Source: a virus. Taken from it: a DNA stretch of 28,191 nt. The notes beneath the pieces are model-generated. The model did no database searches. It was not told the DNA's origin and saw only the letters and a program-made list of their open reading frames with translations. Positions 6,760-12,564 of this stretch are shown here, piece by piece. The first letter of the stretch is position 1. Every line of letters starts with the position of its first letter. The DNA lies in the IMG/VR virus record IMGVR_UViG_3300032334_002673, positions 1-28,191 of that record; one strand, 5' to 3'. A program made the position numbers and the translations under genes.

Positions 6760-7386
6760 TCAAAAAATATTATCAGTCAATGCAAATTTTTTAGACAAAA
6801 CCTGCCAGTTGTTTTTGACCCATAAAATAAAAGCATCCTCAGCTTGTTTTGTTCCTGTTTCACCTGTTTTTCCATAAAAATTAAATTCTAAATGATGTGT
6901 CGCTTCATGAACTATAGTGCTTGCTATTTCTATTATTGCCCTAGAACTATCTCCAAATTTAAGAAGTGTTTTTTGTATATTTACATGGATGGTATCTGAA
7001 GGTCTTATTTTATTTGCGTCTAAATCTGGTAGGTATTTTTTAAGCACCGCAACTGGTAAGGTTTTTATTTTTTTATTTAACATCGTATCTTTAGGGAACA
7101 ATAATTTCAACCTATTCATCGCATCAGGACTGATTGCTTTATTGTTTTCAGAGCTCATGTACATACCGTAAACACCACCTGTTAAGGGAGCAATGACATT
7201 TATGTCAGATAAAAGTTTTCTTCTACTCGGTGGGTCCATAGGATTACTAGACCTTGTTTCATCGTACATTTGTACGATTTGCACGGATATTTTTGCCTTG
7301 CTATACAGTTGGTCTATTTTTGACTCATCGACGAACTCAGTTCCAACCGTGTTTTGTTCTAACCATTTTGAAAAATTTAGATTCAT
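6760..7386 (-). CDS. HExxH zinc metallopeptidase-like protein
   Basis: The 208-residue protein has H160-E-A-T-H164 in TIVHEATHHLEF, the zincin signature. E167 lies 3 residues after the motif and E183 (KQAEDAF) 19 residues after it; either could be the third ligand. The N-terminus MNLNFSKWLEQN carries an FxxWL motif shared with neighbouring small proteins. Sequence between about 40 and 150 is unassigned. No signal peptide is seen. ATG 7386 overlaps the previous stop by 4 nt. Phage zincin-like proteins can act in virions, lysis or host takeover; nothing here decides. Proteolytic activity is predicted from the motif only. Confidence 0.65.
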   Translation of the reverse strand: MNLNFSKWLEQNTVGTEFVDESKIDQLYSKAKISVQIVQMYDETRSSNPMDPPSRRKLLSDINVIAPLTGGVYGMYMSSENNKAISPDAMNRLKLLFPKDTMLNKKIKTLPVAVLKKYLPDLDANKIRPSDTIHVNIQKTLLKFGDSSRAIIEIASTIVHEATHHLEFNFYGKTGETGTKQAEDAFILWVKNNWQVLSKKFALTDNIF

Positions 7387-7631
7387 TTTTTGTTATTTTT
7401 TTGTACGAGTTTTACAAATTCACTATCACTTAAATAGGTTTTTGGGCTTTTCACTATTTTTAAAACTAGTTCTTTACCATGGGCAGAAGTCAACTCTTCC
7501 CAGACTTTTTTTCTAGTAGCCAAATCATAATCGTTAAATACTTTTCTGAGTGCATCCACAACAGCTACAATAGCTTTTGTTTTATTACTTGAATTTTCTA
7601 CTTCATTTATTATCCAATCTTGAAATTTCAT
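7383..7631 (-). CDS. Small protein with FxxWI N-terminus (82 aa)
   Basis: Starts MKFQDWIINEVENSS, where F3-x-x-W6-I7 is followed by I8-N9-E10, similar to the T4 internal-protein start MKTYQEFIAE. The rest is helical and Lys-rich. No family is recognised. ATG 7631 overlaps the preceding stop by 4 nt and its stop overlaps the metallopeptidase start by 4 nt, so it is translated as part of a tight operon. It may be a head-packaged protein if the motif works as a capsid-targeting signal; this is an inference. Confidence 0.6.
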   Translation of the reverse strand: MKFQDWIINEVENSSNKTKAIVAVVDALRKVFNDYDLATRKKVWEELTSAHGKELVLKIVKSPKTYLSDSEFVKLVQKNNKK

Positions 7632-7849
7632 TTTGACCTCTCGTTGAATCCAACTATAAACCCTCTTCTATAGTCTTTACTTAAAATCCATCGTATAACA
7701 TTAATTTTATTCTCTATACCTGATTTCTCTCCAACTATTTCTTCTTTAGTTTTTACCATTTCATTTCCTGCTTCTTCTTTTGATAGGTATTCAAACGAAG
7801 AAGCAACTATAATTAATGTCAAAAAAGATATTATTATTTGACTTTTCAT
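7628..7849 (-). CDS. Small protein with signal/anchor segment (73 aa)
   Basis: The N-terminus MKSQIIISFLTLIIVASS is a hydrophobic segment of about 17 residues after one Lys, consistent with a signal peptide or a single membrane anchor. No lipobox is seen. The remainder is charged and helical (EEIVGEKSG, RWILSKDYRRGF). It is first in a minus-strand operon reaching to 5085. Its ATG is part of a perfect inverted repeat shared with the divergent gene at 7882, and no Shine-Dalgarno is visible. Possible roles include membrane or lysis accessory; unrecognised. Confidence 0.55.
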   Translation of the reverse strand: MKSQIIISFLTLIIVASSFEYLSKEEAGNEMVKTKEEIVGEKSGIENKINVIRWILSKDYRRGFIVGFNERSK

Positions 7850-7884
7850 ATTTTATTTATGATATAGTGCATAAATAAAATATG
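7847..7884. promoter_or_regulatory. Perfect 15-bp inverted repeat with divergent late-type promoter motifs
   Basis: Arms are 7847-7861 (CATATTTTATTTATG) and 7870-7884 (CATAAATAAAATATG), exact reverse complements around an 8-bp spacer. Each arm ends in the ATG of a divergent gene (7849 on minus, 7882 on plus) and contains CATAAATA, one mismatch from the T4 late octamer, pointing toward its own ATG. With T4-like spacing, transcription would begin at or next to the start codon, so both messages could be leaderless. An operator or hairpin function is also possible. Confidence 0.7.
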
Positions 7885-8055
7885 ATGAATTTTAAAGAAT
7901 GGCTTAAAAATTTTGATATAAAAGAAGGAGGCTTTATAAGCAGCGGCAAAGCTTCTAATAGCCTTTTTAAGCCCGGACCTAGAGATATAAAACCAAAGCC
8001 GAGAGACGTTAAACTATGCGGCACAGCAGGCGGTCCCGGCCCCTGTGCACAGTAG
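7882..8055 (+). CDS. 57-aa protein with FxxWL N-terminus and Cys/Gly/Pro tail
   Basis: The frame begins ATG ATG at 7882 and 7885 and ends at TAG 8053-8055. The N-terminus MMNFKEWLKNFDIKEGG has F4-x-x-W7-L8 and then I13-K-E15, like T4 capsid-targeting sequences with an I-x-E protease site. A duplicated PRDIK/PRDVK follows (residues 33-43). The last 12 residues, including C46 and C55, are Gly/Pro-rich and could form a disulfide loop. The 3' half of the gene is clearly more GC-rich than its surroundings and holds a CTGTGCACAG palindrome at the end. There is no Shine-Dalgarno. It ends 1 nt before the convergent virion gene. No family is recognised. Confidence 0.5.
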   Translation: MMNFKEWLKNFDIKEGGFISSGKASNSLFKPGPRDIKPKPRDVKLCGTAGGPGPCAQ

Positions 8056-8056
8056 T

Positions 8057-8797
8057 TTAATCGTGTATCTGAAGTGCACTTTTTTCTGAAATGTATGTGT
8101 TTTCGCCAAAGGCAAGTTCGAACCAAATATTGTATATTCCTAAATCCATTTCAGTAGTGTCTAGAAAGTAATAAGCATACATTTTTTCACGATATTCCAC
8201 GAGTTGCCGATCTACTATAAGCCTTAAGTCTTGCTCGGCGGGCAAACAATCACCGCAAGCAATTTCTATTGAAACTCTAATATCCGAGACTATGGCGAGA
8301 TTTTCGTAATAGGCTTGTAGATCGGCTCCTCGTGGAACATTAGGCGTAATTTGTATTAATAGGTATCTTTTCGTACCTTTTCTTATTCTATTTGGTCTAA
8401 AGTTAAAGTTAAAATCATATATGGGAGGGGCAGAAGTTGTAAACCACAAATTAGAATATAATTGAAAATTATTTACTATTGTGCCAATGCAGTCATCCCC
8501 GTCTTCAAACTTGACTGTCCAGCGATCAATATAATTTCCTATGCAGTAATCAGGACTATTAGTCTGAATCTGTAGCAAATACTGACCAGTTTCTTCCTGA
8601 ACTACATTGGTCCCAGATATCTCCTCTATCAGTCTTAGTCCATCTGGATTAGTAGCTGAAATTTCTGAAGAATCCAAAACAAATATTTCTACTTTTTGTA
8701 TCTCTTCTACGTTTTTTCTATTGTTGCTATTATAAGTAAATAGCCTAAGATTTATTTGATCTCCAACTGTAGGATTTTGATATCTTTCTTTTGCCAT
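8057..8797 (-). CDS. Virion structural protein, unassigned
   Basis: The 246-residue protein starts at ATG 8797 behind AAGGAAATAGTAA. It is beta-rich: VGDQINLRLFTY near the start, KVEIFVLDSSEIS, GQYLLQIQT, DRWTVKF, and YNIWFELAFGENTYISE at the end. This looks like repeated beta-sandwich domains of phage structural proteins. There is a YDFNFNFRPNRIRKGTKRYLLIQI stretch in two pieces around residues 127-150. It directly follows the gp26-like chaperone and its frameshift extension, in the baseplate/tail operon. A baseplate or tail-associated function is inferred from location only. Confidence 0.6.
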   Translation of the reverse strand: MAKERYQNPTVGDQINLRLFTYNSNNRKNVEEIQKVEIFVLDSSEISATNPDGLRLIEEISGTNVVQEETGQYLLQIQTNSPDYCIGNYIDRWTVKFEDGDDCIGTIVNNFQLYSNLWFTTSAPPIYDFNFNFRPNRIRKGTKRYLLIQITPNVPRGADLQAYYENLAIVSDIRVSIEIACGDCLPAEQDLRLIVDRQLVEYREKMYAYYFLDTTEMDLGIYNIWFELAFGENTYISEKSALQIHD

Positions 8798-8800
8798 TTA

Positions 8801-9037
8801 CTATTTCCTTCTTGACTGCGCCTTTTTTCTTGAGGATTCCATTGCTTTATTTTCTTCTTCTTTTTGCTGTATGAATCTTTCTATCATCCACCTCCTCATG
8901 TTCAGAGGTAGTTTCATAGATTTCTCCATATCTAGATGCATGTGGTATTGAAAGAAAAAAACCTCTTCAGCTAAACCGCCCCAAAGGTCTAAGCTTGGGT
9001 TACCCCCTTCCTTCGTCGCGGGAAGAAAAAATTCGCT
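8801..9037 (-). CDS. -1 frame extension of the gp26-like chaperone (frameshift product)
   Basis: This frame is open from 9037 (just after a TGA) to TAG 8803-8801 and has no ATG, GTG or TTG start before ATG 8941. It overlaps the 3' end of the gp26-like gene in the -1 frame and contains the slippery site at 9025-9031. Slippage there would add 74 residues to residue 349 of the chaperone, giving about 423 aa. The extension includes LDLWGGLAEEVFFFQYHMHLD split by eye, then MKLPLNMRRWMIERFIQQKE and a basic tail. That pattern (YH, PL, R-W, QKE) is typical of second reading frames in tail-assembly chaperones. If not frameshifted, a 46-aa product from ATG 8941 is the alternative. Confidence 0.7.
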   Translation of the reverse strand, partial: SEFFLPATKEGGNPSLDLWGGLAEEVFFFQYHMHLDMEKSMKLPLNMRRWMIERFIQQKEEENKAMESSRKKAQSRRK

Positions 9038-10071
9038 TCAAGAGGAAGATCTATTCCGAATTCTGCAAAGCACGAAGGACAAACAATTTGTATATTTGTA
9101 TCAACACCAAAAGGAGGTTCATTAATGCAATTTCTAATGTAAGAAACATCATTAATTGGAAGGTTCTTTAGTAGAACCTGAAGCTCATTTTTGTTTGTAA
9201 TTCCATCGATATCATTTAGCAAAGCTGCTGTTCTAAAAGTCAAGGTATCATCTGCAGAAGCATCACCGAATGCCTTGATTCTTCTATCTCTATGGTCATT
9301 TATATCTTGTTCATCTCGACCAGTTGATAGTCTATAAGAGAAAGGCAACTTGGTGGTAGGAAGAGTGTCCTGCAATTCTGGACCGTAAGAATCCGGGCAG
9401 CTTTCAACGTATAAAGCATTTAGGTCTAAGGTTGTGCTAAACTTTGTTTCACACTCTGGACACTTAATCTCTACATCGTATTTTGGACTGTAGGATATAC
9501 CTCTAAGGTATATCAATAAATATGTTCTATCTATTGTTAGTAGATTTTCTGGTTTGAACTGATTGCCTTCTTTAAGGCACTTCTGAAAAATCATATTTAT
9601 CGCCTGACCTTTTCTTACAAACCTAGGAGTTGCCAAAATTTGTTCTTCCTCACCAGTCATGGGTCGAATAGAAACAACGCCATCCGCTGGTCCACTTTCA
9701 CCGTCATAGAATTTACCCTTAGAAGGTAATTCTATCTCTTCATATACAGCGTTGGAGTTTCTAATTACTTCAAGAAGTTCTTTTAGATGATCACTATTTG
9801 TTTGGCCTCCTCTTCTTTCAAAACTTTTCATTGTTCCTTCGTCTTGTGGGCCCATGTTTCCAAAACCTTTCTTAGGCTCAGTGCTTTCGCCGCTAGCAGC
9901 CTTTAAAACTTTTTGAAACTCCGCAGGGATATTTCCTTTAATCTGTACCTGTGATTCTCCTACTGGTCGAGTTTCTTGTCCTGCTTCTTGAGCAAGCTGT
10001 TCTCTTACTGAATGAGCCTCATTCATTTCTTCTTGTCCTGGTTTTCTGGGTCGAAAAGTTTCATCAGCCAT
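8989..10071 (-). CDS. 26: Baseplate hub assembly chaperone, T4 gp26-like
   Basis: The 360-residue protein starts at ATG 10071 behind AAAAGGAGAAC. The first 90 residues are polar and disordered. The core starts at YEEIELPSKGKFY (110-122) and continues SIRPMTGEEEQIL and GISYSPKYDVEIKCPEC. Two CxxC pairs (C204/C207 and C331/C334) suggest a split zinc ribbon. It ends with LPLEANFFFPRRR, as in gp26-like proteins. T4 gp26 (208 aa) assists hub and tape-measure assembly; this version is longer because of its N-terminus and insertions. At residues 347-349 (AAT TTT TTC) lies a canonical U UUU UUC slippery site, with an open -1 frame downstream. Confidence 0.75.
   Translation of the reverse strand: MADETFRPRKPGQEEMNEAHSVREQLAQEAGQETRPVGESQVQIKGNIPAEFQKVLKAASGESTEPKKGFGNMGPQDEGTMKSFERRGGQTNSDHLKELLEVIRNSNAVYEEIELPSKGKFYDGESGPADGVVSIRPMTGEEEQILATPRFVRKGQAINMIFQKCLKEGNQFKPENLLTIDRTYLLIYLRGISYSPKYDVEIKCPECETKFSTTLDLNALYVESCPDSYGPELQDTLPTTKLPFSYRLSTGRDEQDINDHRDRRIKAFGDASADDTLTFRTAALLNDIDGITNKNELQVLLKNLPINDVSYIRNCINEPPFGVDTNIQIVCPSCFAEFGIDLPLEANFFFPRRRKGVTQA
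9025..9031 (-). other. -1 ribosomal frameshift slippery heptamer U UUU UUC
   Basis: On the minus strand the sequence is T TTT TTC, in phase (AAT TTT TTC) with codons 347-349 of the gp26-like gene. This is the X XXY YYZ form used for -1 frameshifting. It lies in the only overlap where the -1 frame is open, 34 nt before the zero-frame stop codon. A run of five G (9003-9007) follows about 18 nt downstream; I see no strong pseudoknot by eye. Confidence 0.75.
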
Positions 10072-10084
10072 TTTGTTCTCCTTT

Positions 10085-10123
10085 TACTATCTTTAATAAA
10101 GTAGGTTGTAACTTAAGATAGTA
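10085..10123. repeat. Inverted repeat between divergent genes
   Basis: TACTATCTT (10085-10093) and AAGATAGTA (10115-10123) are perfect 9-bp reverse complements separated by 21 bp. They fill the 54-bp gap between the gp26-like start (10071) and the plus-strand start (10126). The right arm ends 2 nt before ATG 10126. It may be an operator or a stem-loop affecting both starts. Confidence 0.55.
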
Positions 10124-10125
10124 TC

Positions 10126-10485
10126 ATGGAAATAAATCTTAAAAATATTGAAGAGCTAATTTTTTTTAACAAAGAAGTCCAACAGCTATTGCCAGAATTT
10201 AGGCATTTTTTTGATTCTTGGCACCTTGGAAAAAGAGTCCCAGAATTAGCTGGGTTGGGCAATAAAATGGTTTTTGATTTGCTTTCATCCTTAAAAAAAG
10301 AGCATTTACAAAAGTTAGAAGCTTATTTTAATGATAAAATTTTAGTTTCTAAATTAGAGAATAATATTGTTGGCAATTATTCTTCTGACTTGGACGCTGC
10401 TAATCAACTTTGTGAATATACGGAGTACAAAGAGTTTTGTGCCTATAGAAGCAAAGATAAATTGTTTTTGTCTTTTTGGAGATAA
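10126..10485 (+). CDS. Hypothetical protein (119 aa)
   Basis: The protein is mostly helical: IEELIFFNKEVQQLLPEFRHFFDSW in pieces at residues 8-32, then LGNKMVFDLLSSL, then YTEYKEFCAYRSKDKLFLSFW at the end. No family is recognised. ATG 10126 has no Shine-Dalgarno and lies 2 nt after an inverted-repeat arm. It is the first of four plus-strand genes between the gp26-like operon and the glycosyltransferase. Cytoplasmic, with no signal or membrane segment. Confidence 0.55.
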   Translation: MEINLKNIEELIFFNKEVQQLLPEFRHFFDSWHLGKRVPELAGLGNKMVFDLLSSLKKEHLQKLEAYFNDKILVSKLENNIVGNYSSDLDAANQLCEYTEYKEFCAYRSKDKLFLSFWR

Positions 10486-10511
10486 ACTGTATAATTTAAA
10501 CAGGAGATCAA

Positions 10512-10832
10512 ATGATAAATTTATTTTTATTCGTTGTAAGTGTTATTGGAATGACACATATAATTGTTGATGGTTCTATATTTGAAAGTGCTCGCAACTA
10601 CTTTAAAAAAGTCATGACTAAAGTAAAATTAGAACATATGGGAAGTTTAGTGGACTGTTACCTTTGTTCTGGAACTTGGTGTGGTTTTTTTATGGGATAC
10701 GTGTGGATAACTGATGAACCACTCAAGGTGTTCGCTTGCGGTTGCGCAGGAGGATTTATAGCAAACTTGGGAGCCTCTGTACTTAATCTAATTGAAGCTT
10801 TGACTATTGTTAGACTTTCTGAAAATGAATAG
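10512..10832 (+). CDS. Small membrane protein, DUF1360-like
   Basis: ATG 10512 follows ACAGGAGATCAA. The 106-residue protein has a hydrophobic N-terminus (INLFLFVVSVIGMTHIIV), a central basic loop (KKVMTKVKLEHM) and then CYLCSGTWCGFFMGYVW. A second hydrophobic region follows (FACGCAGGFIANLGASV). The C-x2-C-x-G-x-W motif just before a membrane helix is the hallmark I recall for DUF1360 membrane proteins. There would be two or three membrane segments, in the host inner membrane. Function is unknown. The next gene starts inside its 3' end. Confidence 0.6.
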   Translation: MINLFLFVVSVIGMTHIIVDGSIFESARNYFKKVMTKVKLEHMGSLVDCYLCSGTWCGFFMGYVWITDEPLKVFACGCAGGFIANLGASVLNLIEALTIVRLSENE

Positions 10833-11112
10833 TTATTTATTGTTTTGCGACAACTGTAAATTTAAAAAAATTATTTCTTCAAATGAAGAATTGAAGAAAT
10901 TTTTGATATTTAAATCTGCTCCTATACCTGGTGGTGCACCTATTTTGGATGCTGTTACAAAAGAGATCAAGACAAAACCCTCAATCCCACAAGTTAAAAA
11001 AATTAAGTGCCCCAAATGCGGATTATTAATTAGACCAAAAAAGCAAGAGGAAAAAGATGACAACAGGCAGACCAATAACATTGATGGACGTCAAACAGGC
11101 CTTACGAGATAA
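10825..11112 (+). CDS. Small zinc-ribbon protein (95 aa)
   Basis: I place the start at ATG 10825, which overlaps the previous gene by 8 nt; an in-frame TTG at 10807 exists but is less likely. The sequence has C-D-N-C near the N-terminus (LFCDNCKFKKI) and C-P-K-C-G about 58 residues later (IKCPKCGLLIRPKK). This suggests one zinc ribbon joined through a flexible loop (SAPIPGGAPILDA). The tail is polar and charged. It might bind nucleic acid or another phage protein. Its 3' end overlaps the next gene by 56 nt in another frame. Confidence 0.55.
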   Translation: MNSYLLFCDNCKFKKIISSNEELKKFLIFKSAPIPGGAPILDAVTKEIKTKPSIPQVKKIKCPKCGLLIRPKKQEEKDDNRQTNNIDGRQTGLTR

Positions 11113-11443
11113 GCGTTTCAGAGAAAGCCTTCCTGACTCTTTTAGTGAAGAGATACAAAAATATCAACAAAATCCTGGTTGTGCTTGTAATGTTCCTCTT
11201 TATAAGAGGATAATGCTTGAGGCAAAAGATCAGATACAAACTTATTATCCCAATAGATCTGTTGTTAGTTTAGAAGAAGATGCAAAAAAATTAGCTGACA
11301 ATAATTTTTCTGTGATTAGTTGTCATATAGATGAACTTGAATCTAGGTTAAAAAAACTACCCATAGGAAGAAAACAAATAGCAGTTTGTAGGTATGAAGA
11401 TCAGGTCACTGCAATTATAAATGAACTAGACTTTTTATATTGA
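11057..11443 (+). CDS. Conserved phage protein of unknown function (128 aa)
   Basis: ATG 11057 is preceded by AGAGGAAAAAG. The protein opens MTTGRPITLMDVKQALRD, with FRESLPDSF, NPGCACNVPLYKRI (C42, C44), YYPNRSV, then a conserved-looking end RKQIAVCRYEDQVTAIINEL. I have the impression of related proteins in T4-like phages from environmental data, but no function is known to me. It is alpha/beta and soluble. It overlaps the zinc-ribbon gene at its start, and its stop is 9 nt inside the convergent glycosyltransferase end. Confidence 0.6.
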   Translation: MTTGRPITLMDVKQALRDKRFRESLPDSFSEEIQKYQQNPGCACNVPLYKRIMLEAKDQIQTYYPNRSVVSLEEDAKKLADNNFSVISCHIDELESRLKKLPIGRKQIAVCRYEDQVTAIINELDFLY

Positions 11444-12394
11444 TTTAAAAGCTCTTGTTTCTTTTGCAACTTTTTTGCAGGATTCTATCATTCTAGATGG
11501 ATATTCTTTGTACTTAGAAATTTCCATTGGCCAATCATCATCTTTTAGCCTTCTGCCTCCTAAGATGATGGCATTTTCATAGAAGCAAATTGCTTTATCG
11601 TATTCATTGATTGCGTAATAGACATCACCTAATAAACACCAAAATTCTGCCATTAAGGGATTGTTTGAGAGACAGATAATTAATGACCTGATAGCTTCTT
11701 TATAGTTTATTTCTTTTTTAACATAGCATCTAACCATAGCACAGTAATAGTGTGTCATAATAAAAGACATAGATATTTCTTTTTCTTGATAAAGATATAA
11801 ATCTGCAATGTTTAAAAAATTTTGCCAATTCTTTCTTGTTAAATTTATACAAGATAAATAGTACAAAGGCTCATTTGATAAAGGAGACCTTTCCCTCCAA
11901 TAATTAACCAGTTCAGCTCTCAGATCGTCGTTATCCTGTTCTGGAGACGATGCCAAATAAACATCACAGGAATCACCCTTAATGTTTGTTGTTTCAAATA
12001 CAGGATTTTTAAATTTTACATTTTTTGAAACATGCCAGATTCTTGTTTCTTTTGTGACTAGATCACCTCTGAGTATATTAACCCTATATGAATTAGGACT
12101 CTCTATTAGGCCTTCTATGGAGTCTGATGGTGATAATAGAACTTCGTGGGGTTCAATAAAGAATACCCAGTCATTTTCTGAGTTTTTTAGCAAATAGTTT
12201 TTAGCTGCACTTGTGTCTTTATTGAGTGATATTGGTATTATTTTTAATTTATATTTATTGCATATTGAAATTGTTTGATCATTGCATCCTAAATCTCCTA
12301 TTATTATTTTTGACTTTAAAGGCAATAGTGACTCAATAGTTTTTTCAATTGTGCTTTGATTGTTTTTAACTAAAATATTTGTTGTCAAATTCAT
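11435..12394 (-). CDS. Glycosyltransferase family 2-like protein with TPR
   Basis: The 319-residue protein starts at ATG 12394, overlapping the previous small gene by 4 nt. Residues 4-90 follow the GT-A pattern: NILVKNNQSTIEKTIESL, KSKIIIGDLGCNDQTISIC, SAAKNYLLK, and WVFFIEPHEVLL in the DxD position (here E-P-H-E). The C-terminal third holds TPR-like helices (AEFWCLLGDVYYAINEYDKAI and a similar preceding pair). GT2 enzymes transfer a sugar from a nucleotide donor. The altered DxD casts some doubt on catalysis. The target may be phage DNA, virion proteins or host surface; unknown. Confidence 0.65.
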   Translation of the reverse strand: MNLTTNILVKNNQSTIEKTIESLLPLKSKIIIGDLGCNDQTISICNKYKLKIIPISLNKDTSAAKNYLLKNSENDWVFFIEPHEVLLSPSDSIEGLIESPNSYRVNILRGDLVTKETRIWHVSKNVKFKNPVFETTNIKGDSCDVYLASSPEQDNDDLRAELVNYWRERSPLSNEPLYYLSCINLTRKNWQNFLNIADLYLYQEKEISMSFIMTHYYCAMVRCYVKKEINYKEAIRSLIICLSNNPLMAEFWCLLGDVYYAINEYDKAICFYENAIILGGRRLKDDDWPMEISKYKEYPSRMIESCKKVAKETRAFKSI

Positions 12395-12543
12395 TTTTTA
12401 TCAAACTTTTTCTCTATTAGATATTGGATAGCCGAAGCTTCATTAAGCTGGCCTTTTGACTTTAAATATTCATAAAATTGCTTATAAAAATTTATGGCAT
12501 TAGGTTTGTCTATTATTTGTACAAATATTTCATATACGTTCAT
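12391..12543 (-). CDS. Small hypothetical protein (50 aa)
   Basis: The frame starts at ATG 12543 and ends with TGA 12393-12391, overlapping the glycosyltransferase start by 4 nt (ATGA). The peptide is helical: MNVYEIFVQIIDKP, FYKQFYEYLKSKGQLNEASAI and a Lys-rich end. A helix pair of this type resembles half a TPR, matching the TPR region of the neighbour. No Shine-Dalgarno is visible. It is supported mainly by coupling. Confidence 0.45.
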   Translation of the reverse strand: MNVYEIFVQIIDKPNAINFYKQFYEYLKSKGQLNEASAIQYLIEKKFDKK

Positions 12544-12564
12544 ACTGTTATCATAGGGTAAAAA

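Noticed and set aside
7857-8126. 89-aa minus-strand frame opposite the 57-aa gene
   Set aside because: It overlaps the better-supported plus-strand frame and the end of the virion gene, and has no ribosome site.
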